Origin: Solanum dulcamara
Taxonomy: Eukaryota > Streptophyta > Magnoliopsida > Solanales > Solanaceae
NCBI RefSeq assembly: GCF_947179165.1
Contig: NC_077242.1
Span: forward strand, 22,105,097 to 22,169,096
Length of the DNA: 64,000 bases
Direction of reading: 5' to 3'
A program made the position numbers and the translations under genes. The notes under the pieces were generated by a model. It saw only the letters and a program-made list of their open reading frames with translations. It was not told the DNA's origin and did no database searches. Positions 22,342 through 34,127 of this stretch are shown here, in pieces. The stretch's first letter is position 1. Each line of letters begins with the position of its first letter.

Positions 22342-24424
22342 AAGAAAAATCATATCTCACTGTAGGTTTATCCAAATTGGTTGATTCTTGAACGATATGA
22401 AACTAGACTTCCGTATCTACAATTCTTATGAAGACACCAAATCCTAATAAGGAATTTATCTTATTCAAACGCAGCTCCCAAAAAGAGTATTATGTCAAAG
22501 ATAACTCATTTTACCTACCATAGAAAGATCTAGATACATTTGACATCACTCATGACATAAATTGTCCTCCATTTAACATCATCCATTACATCAATATATT
22601 CCACTAAATTTTCAGATTTTTTATTTATAATTATTTTATTTATTGTTAGGTCCCTCTTTCCCACCTATAAATACCCACCTTATTTCCTCATTTTATTCAT
22701 CAAGCTTTCTCAAGCAAATCTTCTCTCTATACACTTCTTTACACATTCTCAAATATAGTTTTAGTTCTTAGTAGTAAAGAAATACTATTCCGGTGATTCA
22801 TATACTCCGGGTAGTACACAAAACGTTCCGGCGAGGAGAGAAGCTAGGACTCAAAAGTGTTCATTAAGTCTTTCGGTACCAACTAAAGCTTCGGTTTCCA
22901 GGTATGTAAGGCTTTAATGAGAGTATTCCTTCCACTCTCATGTCTAAATTATTTTGATTATATGATAAATTATATTTATTTTCTTTAAGCTCTACTCTAA
23001 GTTATGTGGGCGTTTATCCATGGGTTCTTCCACCCATGTAGTCCAAAAACTCTTTCAATTAAATATCTTGATTTCAAGTAATATTTTCTTATGGTAATTT
23101 TTAATTTTACTTAATAGTATGAATCATGGTTAAACTAATGATTATTGTTCTATTTTGATGTAACATAATTTCATATGTATGAATTGATGATTTACAAGTA
23201 ATTCCTCTATTTATCTATTTAAACATTTTTGAAATTCATGGTGGGTTGTTTAAAGCATGATTTTTAATTAATGGATTTCAAAGTATTTATGTATATTTAT
23301 TTACATACATATTTGCAAGTTGAAGTGATTTGAACCCACCTAGTTTTACTATGTTTTTAATAAAGTTTGACTTGAAAGCTTTGACTCCAAATAAATGTTT
23401 ATGAAAGCAATATCTATGATAAAAAAGAGAGTCTTATGAAATGAAAGAATGATGAAATGATATGAATAATGGATTCTCTATGCAATAAGGACAATTCTTG
23501 CATATTTGAATTATCAAATGTTTTAATGAGCTATTCTACTGAATATGATGTTTGAATTCTCAAGTTATATGCTATAAATATTTTGAAGTATTAAACTATT
23601 CTGTGGGATTGACTTAGCACCGAATGAGGCATTGAGGTGGGATTCGGTAAGGGAATCCTAGTAGCAACCCCTTGTCTCATTAACTATGTACCAACATAGG
23701 AGCCCTTGTAGGTTTAGGCTAATGGATCCATGAAAGCCCTTAAAGTTAAAGTTAAAGAAATGATTGAAGTTGACGGAGTTATACCTGGCAAGTAGTCTCC
23801 CCGGCCAACGTAGGGGGTTATGTTGGATTCCATGTAATAGCTCGCATGGTCTTAAATGTCGGTTATGATTAATTTCCCATAAAATGAATGTTTTAAAGGA
23901 TATATATATGATTTATTATGCATACATTAAATTATGTTCCATATTACATAAATGTTTTAAGGTTTCCTCAATGTTCATGCATCCTTACATACTTAGTACA
24001 TTCAAAGTACTAACGCATACTCTTTTGCCTACATGATATCACCATGTAGGGATCGGTGCTCCTCCTCGTTCTCCTCCACGTGGCTAGTTGATATTCCATT
24101 GGAGACTACTTTTGGTGAGTTCTCATGTTTCGGGAACAATACTTCTTTATCTTTCTAGCTTATGATATGTTAAGATATTTTATTATGGCATTTCTTCTAT
24201 TATGATTGAGGGTGAGCTAGGAACTTGTCTTAGCCCCATTAAATCTAATAGTTAGAGGTATTGTTGGACATATGTATGTTGAAGATTTATTATTATGATT
24301 TCCGCTTGTCTATTTATCATCATTACCTATAAAAGGCTAAAAGAATGCTAAGAGGCTTGTTTGAGTAACTTTCGGGTTCCTCATTCGCCATGTCACGTCT
24401 AGGCCCTAGGATTGGGTCATGACA
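22342..24424 (+). mobile_element. Inverted, 5'-truncated LTR of family B (B4)
   Basis: A B LTR in plus orientation lacking its first ~243 bases and ending GGGTCATGACA at 24424. TATAAATA is at 22666-22673, the hairpin CCTACATG/CATGTAGG at 24028-24050, and TTTGGTGAGT at 24111-24120. Its truncated edge starts exactly after the right-hand TCTAG of B3. With B3 it forms an inverted repeat with arms of about 2.08 kb and a spacer of about 250 bases. Confidence 0.85.
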
Positions 24425-25290
24425 TGATGAGAGATCATGGTAGAGGTCGTAGGAGAAAGCCCACCAGGGGCAAAGATCAGACAGCTAGGCAATGTCTTCT
24501 GACTTCTTCATAGAAAAGTATATCCCCCGGACCTAGAGGGACAAGAGGGGAGATGAGTTCCAAAATATAGAGCAAGGAAAGATATTCGTTATAGCCTATG
24601 AGACTAGGTTTCGTGCCTTATCCAAATATGCAACTTTGCTTCAGTCCAAAAGACTGGATTTTGCCACTTTGTGAAAGGATTGTGGTCAGAATCTCTATTG
24701 CAGTTTCATAGATTGAGTATATATCAAAAAAGGTCAGGATATGACTACTATAATGATATTGATGCTTACTTGGTTAGATTATGGATTGTGTTACTTCTGC
24801 TAGCGACCTGACCTATGAAAGAATATATATCACTTGGGATAGAGATAGAATGGGTCGAATTTGATAATGTTTTGTAGTTATTCAATGAGTAAGAAGGTGC
24901 GGATCATTTGAGGTACGGTCTTCTCGATAGGTATAATGTGTTCTAGGGGTAGATCTTAGATAATGCGTTTAGGTTGTTGAGTATATTCCAAAGATTCTAA
25001 ATAAGGATCGGTGACTTCATCGTAAGCTCTAAAAAAGTGAATTGGTGTAGGGACAACAAGATTATGGGTACAGGAAGACCTAACAAGTAAACTTAGGTAA
25101 AGGCAATCGAAGATTTTAGTAAGAACGTGCATATAAAATTGGGTTAGACCTTTGGAAGTGGTTGATTTTGCGATAGAGGTGGAGGGGGTGAAGCCAGACA
25201 GCTTCGCTGCAGAGCCCATTATTATGCTTTCCCCGGGACATTAGACGTAGAGACATTCGATGTTGTTATCACAAGTACTCTTCTGGTCTG
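24425..25290 (+). pseudogene. gag remnant of element C
   Basis: Heavily decayed. Recognisable pieces are an arginine-rich start (RDHGRGRRRKPTRGKDQ), FIEKYIPRT, a run like DEFQNIEQGKISVIAYETRF with ALSKYATLL, and near 25150 EVVDFAIEVEGVKP. These match, in order, the capsid-like gag of plant chromoviruses. Several stops and frameshifts occur, and no zinc knuckle survives. The original start and primer site were removed with the LTR end when the B copies arrived or were rearranged. Confidence 0.6.
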
Positions 25291-26052
25291 CGATCGCTTG
25301 GCTTTCGTATTTTTTGGTCCTGGATCCATATTTTCTTATGTATCTTCCCCATTTGTTGATGGACTCAATTTACATTATGACTTACTTAACATGCCTATTT
25401 ATGTTTCTACTACTGTTGGTAAGTCTGTGCTAGTTGAGAAAGTGTATAGGTCTTGCCTTGTGACTTTTGTGGGGAGCAGAACTTATGTAGATTTGATTAT
25501 TTTTGAGATGGTTGACTTTGATGTAATCTTGGGTATGACTTGGATCTCTCCAAATTTTGCTATCTTAGATTGCAATGCTAAGACTGTGACATTAGCCAAG
25601 CCTAGGATGGATCAATTGATATAGGATGGTGAGTATCTTCCCTCTCCAGTTCGGATTATCTTTTTTCTTCGTGCTAAAAGGTTGGTAAGTAAGGATTGTT
25701 TAACCTTTCTAGCACATCTCAGGGATGATAGTTCTGAAGTGCCATCGATTGAGTTTATTTCTATAGTGCGTGAGTTTATGGATGTTTTCCCCGCAGACTT
25801 ACCTGGTATGCCACCTGATAGAGATATAGATTTTTGTATCGACCTGGAGCTCGACACTCGCCCTATTTCCATTCCACTTTATAGAATGGCCCCGGTTGAG
25901 TTGAGGGAGTCGAAGGCCCAACTTCATGAGTTGTTGGGTAAAGGTTTTATTAGACCGGGTGTCTCTCCTTGGGGTGCTTCAGTTTTATTTGTAAAGAAGA
26001 AGGATAGTAGCCTTCGTATGTGCATAGATTACATGCAGCTGAATAAGGTGAC
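25291..26052 (+). pseudogene. Protease and N-terminal RT of element C
   Basis: The protease segment (25298-25624) has the flap-side sequence [13 protein letters not shown], but the active-site aspartate is glycine (FFGPGSIFSYV), and a TAG follows at 25622. RT begins in [20 protein letters not shown] and continues through [14 protein letters not shown] and a weakened [16 protein letters not shown]. It then jumps near 26052 to the integrase core. The deletion removed the palm with the catalytic aspartates, all of RNase H and the integrase zinc finger, so this copy is inactive. Confidence 0.85.
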
Positions 26053-26995
26053 TTATGATGCAGAGAAGTTAGCCAAACTCTATATCCGCGAAATTATTCG
26101 ATTACATAGAGTTCCAATTTCTATCATATCAGATAGAGGTACGCAATTTACTTCTAACTTTTAAAGGACCTTGCATGCTGAGTTAGGTACTAGATTGGAT
26201 CTTAGTACTGCATTTCACCCTCAGACCGATGGGCAGTTCGAGAGGACAATTCAAGTGCTGGAGGATATGCTTCGTGCGTGCATAATAGATTTTGGTGGTC
26301 ATTAGGACCAGTTTCTGCCCTTGGCAGAGTTTTGGTATAATAATAGTTATCACTCGAGTATTGATATGGCTACATTTAAGGCATTGTATGGGAGGATATG
26401 TAGGTCTCCTATTGGTTAGTTTGATGCGTTTGAGGTAAGACCTTGAGGAATTGATATTTTGAGGGAATCATTAGAGAGGGTGAAATTCATTCAGGAGAAG
26501 CTTCTAGCCGCTCAGAGCAGGCAGAAAGATATGCAGACCGAAAGGTCAGGGACATGGATTTTATGGAGGGAGTGCAAGTGTTGTTGAAGGTTTCACCCAT
26601 AAAGGGTGTGGTGAGATTCGGTAAGCGAAGTAAGCTCAGTCCGAGGTATATTGGGCCGTTTAAAGTTCTTAAGCGTGTTGGAGAGGTAGCCTATGAATTG
26701 GCTTTACCTTCAGGTTGTTCGAAAACACCCAGTGTTTCATGTGTATATGCTAAAGAAATATCATGGTGACGACAACTATATTATTCGCTGGGATTCATTC
26801 TTTCTTGATGAGAAATTGTTTTACGAGGAGGAGCCTGTAGCTATTCTTGATAGGGAGGTCTGTAAGTTGAGGTCAAGGGAGATTGCATCTGTGAAGGTTC
26901 AATAGAAGAATCGCGCGGTTGATGAGTCAACTTGGGAGACTGAGGCAGATATGCGTGGAAGATATCCACATATGTTCGTCGAGTCAGGTACCCTT
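26053..26995 (+). pseudogene. Integrase C-terminal half and chromodomain of element C
   Basis: It starts inside the integrase core ([16 protein letters not shown]), keeps ISDRG and the DGQFERT glutamate, and then shows stops near 26162, 26303, 26418 and 26444 and a frameshift near 26700. The C-terminal segment reads PVFHVYMLKKY, LDREVCKLRSREIASVKVQ, then a stop, then DESTWETEADMRGRYPHMF, a chromodomain-like tail. The position right before the C LTR at 27056 confirms that LTR C and this pol belong together. Confidence 0.82.
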
Positions 26996-27055
26996 TTCAA
27001 CCCTCGCTCTTTTTTTGACCGTTCGTGGATGAACAGTGGGTAAATTGGTATCTAT

Positions 27056-29163
27056 TGTAATGACTCATTATGTCGTTTTGAGAAATAGAGCTTTTTATTT
27101 CATAAAAGACGCATTCCGTATATTTTTATGAGTACTTTAGACTATTCGATAACCATATTTATTTAGTTGAGAGGTAAATTTAAATAACTAATTTAATTAA
27201 TGGGCTAAGTTGATATTTTACTTAAAATCTATATCAATTATTAAAGGAAAAGGATAGGGTTTATTAATTTTGATTCAGAAAAGAAAAAGAAAAAAAATAA
27301 TAAAAGAAAAGGAAAACAAAAAAATTATATATATAAAATCTGATGGCATTAAGCCATCAGATGTAACGAGAAAATGAGAACACGCAGAAACTAGAAGAAG
27401 AAAAAAATACGGAGGAAGAAAGAAAAGAAAGGAGAAAAGAAAAATAGAGGAGGAGAGAAAAATAGGGATTTTCATTCCAAAGCGTCAAGGTAATTATTCT
27501 CATCCTTTCCATTAATTTTTTTTGTGATTATGAACATATTTTTAGGGTATATTGGTGGAGAAATAACGCTGAAATAAGAAAATATGACCCTAGGGTTCTT
27601 CACATAAAATCTTGATTTTGGGGTCGAATAACGATCCGTTTTAGCTAAAATTTGACATGTGAATTTATTTTATCATGAGTGAACATAATCGGAAAACAAA
27701 TTTAGATTTGACTTCAATGACTCGGGATGACTTTTTGACCCAATTTTTTATCCGAAAATAAATATAGCTATATGGGTGTCATTGGATTCGTATTCTTATG
27801 AAAATTATGTATTTGAACAAATTTTGATCATTCGGAAGCGTTACGAAAGGCTCAAGTTTTAAAGTAATTATTTAATTTAATTGAGGTTTCTAGTTTTGAA
27901 ATTCAGAAAATATGGAAATTGACATGTTTAGTGGCATCAAGATTAGGAATGTGTTTATAAAATTGGGTGAGTTATTGGGGCTAGGTTAAAAATATACACA
28001 ATATTGGTGTTTATGGATTAGTTTACTTATAAACATTATATATTTGATAGATTGAGATTGGTCTGAGGCATTGAAGAAGGGGAAAGACATTGTTGATTAG
28101 CTTGATTTACTTCGGTTCTTCGGTTGAGGTAGGTTATGGTTTTTTATTCTATATCATAGATAGACTCTTAATAGTGATTGATATTCATTGAGTAATATGT
28201 GTGAAGTTTACTACGCATTTAATTGTTGTGGTTTGGATGGTTGATATGTTGTTGTGATTGGTCTAAAATCTCGAGGTATTGAAATCCATAATCTTGAACT
28301 TGCCCTATAAAAAATGGTGCCTTGAATAAAGAAGGCTTGATGAAATATTGTTAATGAAGTGGAATGTAATCATGAAGAATGATAAATTAATTATATTTGG
28401 ATCGGGTGTCACGTTCCGACACGGTATATTTGGATCGGGTGTCATATTCCGACATGATATATTTGGATCGGGTGTCACGTTCCGATACAGTATATTTGGA
28501 TTGGGTGTCACGTTCCGGCATGGTAATATTAAAGAAAAATAAATTAAAATGACTTAATACTACCTAATCTCCATAACTCATTTTCCAAAAGAGTGTGATG
28601 TGGAGGCTTGAGTCCTCATGTGTGATCTTGATATTGTTGACTGGTTATGTAATTGTTCAGTGGTTGCCTTCTGTTAAGTGTTATGGTTGATTTTTCGCTA
28701 TTACTTTATGCATATTGATTTCTATTTTGAGTCGGCCGATGATACCTATTCAGTACATGTTGTCCTGTACTGACCCCTACTTGTATATTTTCTTATTTTA
28801 TTTTGTAGAATGCAGCGAGTGTTCCGCAGACTTCGAGTCGACCTCATCTCTAGTCAGTCTCAAGATCATCGGATGTTAGGGTGAGCTATCCTTCTAGCTC
28901 ATGATGGAATCTCTCGGTTATGGCATGGTGTCTTTAGTTTTCAGACACATTTTATTATTTGTTTATTCTGGTGTTTGATATTTCCAGACTTAGTTTTAAA
29001 ATTTAGATGTCCTTCATGTGATGACTTTCAGGTTTTGGGGAAAACGTATTTATTTAAGCTTCCGCATTATTGTTATTTTTATTAGTTATGGTTTGTATCA
29101 TTGATTCTCCCACCTAGGAGGTTAAGTGTGGGTGCCACTCACGGCCCATTTTGGGTCGTGACA
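27056..29163 (+). mobile_element. 3' LTR of element C
   Basis: Complete LTR of 2108 bp. It carries a TATA-like run, the hairpin at 27338-27362, and the fourfold 33-bp repeat with GTGTC arms at 28406, 28439, 28472 and 28505. It is followed by the TGTTT duplication and minus-strand EPRV sequence. Confidence 0.92.
28394..28525 (+). repeat. Fourfold 33-bp tandem hairpin repeat in LTR C (3' copy)
   Basis: Same period, copy number and position as at 19550-19682. Unit 1 is perfect. Unit 2 has GACAT as its right arm, and later units have GATAC and GGCAT. Confidence 0.9.
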
Positions 29164-29495
29164 TGTTTCCACTGCAAATCTTTTGGATCTATATATAAAA
29201 TCAATTCCGTTTTTGAATTTGTTTCAAAAATCTCTTTATCCATTTTACCCAGTAGTTCCAACATTGCTGGCATTAATAAAATTTAGGCAATTCTGGTAAT
29301 CTTCATAGGAAGGTCGAATACTGACATTGCCAGCTGTTGAAGACAAGGCTCATGGAGTGGAAATTGCTCTGATTAATCTACTTGAGCTTGGAATTTGGCC
29401 CAAAGTTTGAAATCTGTTCTGGTTACCTCGGGCTCTTCCTCTATTAGAGGACCCGGACCAATTTGGGTGCATGCTGAATATGAAAATAGTTAATT
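29164..29495 (-). pseudogene. EPRV downstream ORF, N-terminal part (copy E2)
   Basis: On the minus strand it starts MHPNWSGSSNRG just after the RNase H stop, matching the start of the downstream ORF at 35691 in the plus copy. It runs through YEDYQN and FINASN before the TGTTT site where element C entered. The product is unidentified. Its place directly after RNase H resembles the second ORF of florendovirus-type endogenous viruses, which is my best guess for the type. Confidence 0.6.
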
Positions 29496-30990
29496 TAAAT
29501 ATTTCCTGGTAAGAAAATCAGGTAAAGTATTTTCAATCCCTTTTTTATATTCAATATCAAAATCAAAAGGGGCTAGTAATGCTTGCCACCTAGCAAACAT
29601 TTATTTAGAAACATTGTGCTTACAATCTTTATTAAACATAAACTTAGCAGCTTGGCAATCAGTTTTAATTAAAAACTTTTGGTTATATAAATCAGTTTGG
29701 AATTTTAAAACACATTTAACAATAACTAAAATTTCTTTTGCAACAGTCGCGTAATTCTTTTGACTATTATTCCATTTACCAGAATAAAATTGGATAATAA
29801 AATCTTTTTTATCAATAGGTGAATATTGAGTTTAAATTCCTCCATAACCAATATCCAAAGCATCAGTTTCAACAGTTTTTATCCAATTTGGATTAGCCAG
29901 AGTTAAACAAGGTAATTCTTTAACTTTCAATTTAAAATTTCTAATAGCATTGTTATGTAAATCACTCCATACTTTGAGATCCTTTCTTAATCTGTCATAT
30001 AATATAGCAGTATTTGTAGCCAAATCTTTAACGAAAGGAGAAATATAATTTAAACTATCTAAAAATATTTGTAACTGAGTTTTGTTAGTTAAAACATCAG
30101 GAAGCTTCGAAGCAAATTCTATACTCCTATTTATAGGACTAATTTTACCTTTTTCAATATTATGACCTAAAAATCTAACAGTTGTTTGGAAAATAAACAT
30201 CTTTGGTTTAGAAATAACCAATTCATTCTGAATCACAATTTTTTAAAATAATTTAAGATGTCTAAAATGTGACTCAATATTTTTGGAAAATACAAGGATA
30301 TCATTAATGTAGACAATAATAAAATTAGTATATGGAATAAAAATTTTATTCATAATTTTTTAGAATTCAGAAGGAGCATTTTTTAAACCAAATGGCATAA
30401 CATTCCATTCAAACTGTCCCATAGGTACATTAAACGCAGTTTTATATTTATCAAACTCAGAAATTTGTATCTGCCAATATTCAGATTTTAAATCAAATTT
30501 AGAAAATATAATAGCATCATGCAATATATCTAATAAATCTTTTTTATTGGGAATGGGATATCTGATCCATTTTAAAACTTTGTTAAGAGGCTTATAATTA
30601 ATAACTAATCTGGGAACACCTCTTTCCTATTCATCATGCTTATTAACATAAAAAGCAGTACATGACCATGCAGAACTAGAATGTCTGATTAAATTCTTTT
30701 TTAATAAATTATCAATCTCAGTTTTGCATAATTCTAAATAATCAAAATTCACCTGACAAGGTCTAGCCATTGTCGGAATATTTAATTCATCAAAAGTCTC
30801 TTCATAAGATAAAGTAACAACATGTTTTTTCTATCCCAAAAAGCACTAGGATGATCACCACAGATATTTATAATAAACTGATTCTTTAATAAATCTATTT
30901 TTCCCTATAACTTAGAATTTTTTAAAATAATATCTATTTCCATTAAAGAAATATCTTGTTTAATAAAATTGATTTGTTGGCTTTTTAAAG
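29496..30990 (-). pseudogene. EPRV reverse transcriptase/RNase H (copy E2)
   Basis: Minus-strand RT with the motifs SSAWSCTAFYVNKH, LVINYKPLNK, FNVPMGQFEWNVMPFGLKNAP and FLGHNIEKGKI, then RNase H (FYSGKWNNSQKNYATVAKEI, PDFLTRKYLN). Stops interrupt it near 30629, 30359, 30241, 29832 and 29603. The catalytic box reads YIND at 30300-30311 instead of YIDD. It is closely related to the plus-strand copy at 34128-35673 but more damaged. In the virus this enzyme copies pregenomic RNA to DNA. Confidence 0.88.
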
Positions 30991-31962
30991 CTAATTTATC
31001 AATGATTTGATTAATGGTTTTGGTAAACGACCGGTTATAAAGTTTAACTGAAAATCCTTATTTTTATATATACCAATTAATTTACGATTATTCCAATATT
31101 TTAAAGGAAACATAGCATTCATAAAAGGTACACTTAAAATAATAGGGCATGAAATATCTTCAACAATCATGAAGCTTTGCGGTAAACAAACACCATCATT
31201 ACACAGAAATGCTTCAGGTAATTTATAACGTAATTTTATTTTGCTACCATTAGCAGATCGTAAACAATGGGTAGTTTTATGAAAATATCTAGAAGGAATA
31301 ATCCATTCTTGCACACAGTTAACATCAGTACAACTATCAAATAAAGCAACAAATTCTTTACAAAAATTATAATCTATTTGCAAAGTAATATTAGTATAAA
31401 ATTTCTGTGAGGTAATAATACTTAGTTTCTGCAAAAAATCATTGTTATCATCAAATCTGATATTTGTCAAAAAATCATCATCTTGTTTGTTCAGATTGGG
31501 GTCTAAAATTGCTTTATTTTTTTCTTCAGGTTTATTAGCCTGTAAAAGTAATTCAAAAGTTTTATTGTCTTCTAAACTAGAAATCCTTTTGTCACAAATC
31601 TTGTTTTGATTTTTTAACTGAATAATTTCTTCTTTTAAAATATTAAATTCTTGTTGCAAATCAAAAGTAGTAATTTCTTTTGTAATAAAATTCCTTTGGT
31701 TCAAAATCTGTTTTAAATCAGCCATAGAATAATATGCAGGTTGTCTGATAATATCAGTAGGTTTTTCTTCTATTTTACTACTAGAACTTTCATCAAAAAT
31801 AGTATCAAAAATCTTATTCCTCAAATCCTTATCTTTAACAGTTTTTAAAATATCAAATATTTTATCATCATCTATAACAGTTACAGTTAAATCTTGAAAG
31901 TTAGATAACAAATTATACAGATTTTCAACTTTTTCACAAAGGAAAGCCTTTTGACAGGGCAC
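30991..31962 (-). pseudogene. EPRV coat-protein C terminus and aspartic protease (copy E2)
   Basis: An open stretch of about 320 residues. Near its start is the remnant DDDCVPCQKAFLC. A coiled-coil-like charged segment follows (around residues 95-125). Then comes a retropepsin-like domain with LFDSCTDVNCVQ, in which the usual active-site glycine is cysteine, and a second motif CPIILSVPFMNAMFP. It ends near GRLPKPLIKSLIN and continues in sense into RT. The upstream coat-protein part is cut off at 32006 by LTR A. Retropepsin assignment rests on motif order and position before RT. Confidence 0.72.
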
Positions 31963-32006
31963 ACAGTCATCATCAGAAAAAGATCGATCAGAATCTGAAT
32001 ATAAAT

Positions 32007-33909
32007 TGTCACGCCCCGAGAGGGTACCCTAGGCGTGGCCGGCACTCAGAAACCATCTCTGGCCTCTGAGAGAACCACTTGGTCTCATCACTTATTCATT
32101 CATCAGCGGAAGACTTAATAAGAATACTTATATGGGCTCTTCATTAACAACATCTAATGAAAGAAGAAATTTTTTTAGAAGAAGTAGTTTCAAAGGAGAA
32201 CTACTCCAATTACATCATTAAACTCTGTCTATGAAGCCTCTAATACTCTTAGATGGTGCCAATGACATATCCATGGCTACCTTAAAAGAAACATAATACT
32301 CAACAATAATTAAAGGATAAAGAGTTTCTCCGAATATAAGAAGGACTCACCAAATAGCTGAAAAATAATGATCTTCAATGAAGCGCCTGTTGAGGATCTC
32401 TAACACCTGTATCTGCATCATAAAACGATGCAGGTCGAATGACGTCAGTACGTGGAATGTACGAGTATGTAAAATGGCAGGAAGGTAAGGACAAATATCA
32501 AGAAACTTCTCTCAAGAAAACTCAGCTCAGAACTCAACATCATCTCAACATCAATATGTAATGCAAGTTTAAAATATAATAATAAAAATAATAGTAACAA
32601 GCAATGCTTACTCAATTGGGAGTTTCTCTAACCGACAACTATCACTTATGAGCTAGCGATGATACAACGAAGCGATGTCATTGCCACATCCATCCAATAC
32701 CTTGCCAGGGTAAATGACATCACCATCTTGGATCCACTCATCAAAGTCCTCTTTTTGGGACTTAAGAGGCATAGCCTCCATCCTATGCTGGCTACGTAGT
32801 TCTGGAGTTTGAGTCAATTAAACTCTTACCCAACTCGGTGCTCAATACTACTCCCAAAATATGTGCTCATATTAAACTCATCATCTAGTCTCATTGGACT
32901 TTAATTTAAATCATCAAACTCATCTCATTACCTCTTCATCAATCATTATACTTCGAAAACATCATTTACATCTCATCAAAACATCTTGCTCACAACTTCA
33001 TGGGAAAGTAGTAATGAACAATAATTCCAATAATATGAGAGATAACAATAATAATAATAATATTAATGCATAAATATATCAAACTCAATAGAAGAAGAAT
33101 TATTTCATTTAGAATTCAAGATTTGAATAAAACTCAACTATAACTCAATTATAATAAATTTAAATATTGGGCGCATGGACGAACTCAATCCAATGCTATG
33201 AAAGCCTTACATACCTTAAATCGGAAGCTTTACTTCGAATTGGAACACTCTTGGACCCCTAGCCTTTTCTTCTCGCCGGTTTATTTTGTGTACTATCCGA
33301 AGTGTAAGAATCACCAAAGTAGTATTTTTATACTACTAAAACTAAAACTATATTTGAGAAGGAGTAAAGAAGTATATATAGAGAAGAGTTGCTTAAGAAA
33401 TCTTGGTGAATAAAATGAGGAAATAAGGTGGGTATTTATAGGTGTGGAGGAGGGACCTACCAATAAATAAAAATAATCATAAAGGATGATCTTGAAAATT
33501 CAATGGAGAATTTTGATGTCATGAATGATGTCAAATGGTTCTAGATCTTTCTATGGTAGGTGAGATAAAATCTCTTTTAACAGAATATCTGTTTTTGAAG
33601 CTGCGTTTAAATAAGATAAATTTCTTATTAGGATTTGGTGTCTTCATAAGAATTGTAGATATAGAAGTCTAGTTTTAGTTAGTTCAAGAATCATCCAATT
33701 TGGAGCATTCTACATCGAGATATGAATTTTATTCTACAAATACTCCATTCCATCACAGCACTATGTCTTGCAAAGATCAATTTATTTGATCTACTTAAAA
33801 TCTGAATCTTAAGATATGTTCTTCATGAAAGTTGTAGGTAATGATGTTTTGGTTATTCAGAAATTTGAATCACCTAATTTGGACCATCTTATGAAAAGTT
33901 ATGCCCAAA
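32007..33909 (-). mobile_element. Truncated LTR of family A in EPRV copy E2
   Basis: It starts TGTCACGCCCCGAG at 32007, which is the sense 3' end, and runs to GTTATGCCCAAA at 33909, where the first ~90 bases of the LTR (in sense) are missing. The hairpin CTGCATC/GATGCAG and the GGTGAGT motif are both present near 32345-32435. No matching target duplication can be checked because one end is lost. Confidence 0.85.
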
Positions 33910-33963
33910 TTACTTTAGGCATGAGAGAACATAATCAAAATACTTTTAATTGACCAGTAAATC

Positions 33964-33997
<34 letters not shown>

Positions 33998-34029
33998 GTA
34001 AATCAATAATAATAATAATAATGATAACT
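33910..34029. repeat. Remnant of G-type repeat plus (AAT)n tracts
   Basis: Bases 33911-33945 match the unit of the tandem array at 39808-40210 (ACTTTAGGCATGAGAGAACA). Two (TAA)n runs follow at about 33965-33994 and 34006-34020. No gene is present. Confidence 0.75.
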
Positions 34030-34127
34030 ATATCTCTAGTAGATAATCTATATTCATGTTCAATAACATATAAATATTGTCTTACATATTTAATCATAAA
34101 CCAAGGCACGAATGATAACATAACATT
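34030..34127 (-). pseudogene. EPRV coat-protein-region sliver (minus strand)
   Basis: It encodes FVPWFMIKYVRQYLYVIEHEYRL on the minus strand (shown in two parts: FVPWFMIKYV and IEHEYRL), homologous to 17930-18023. It probably continues copy E2 on the far side of LTR A. It ends beside the plus-strand copy E3, giving another inverted junction near 34128. Confidence 0.65.

Larger units (their letters stand above)
18221..29163 (+). mobile_element. Ty3/gypsy element C nested in EPRV copy E2
   Basis: The element is bounded by TGTAACGACCC at 18221 and GGGTCGTGACA at 29163, with identical TGTTT target duplications at 18216-18220 and 29164-29168. Its 5' LTR is cut at 20010 by family B insertions. Its primer site is lost, and gag-pol remnants run from 24425 to about 27000. 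The two LTRs show about 17 differences in their first 190 bases, so this is an old insertion. Confidence 0.9.

Noticed and set aside
25612..25872. Antisense ORFs over gypsy RT (also at 58098-58418 and 59418-59941)
   Set aside because: They are shadows of the conserved pol or gag sequence on the opposite strand.
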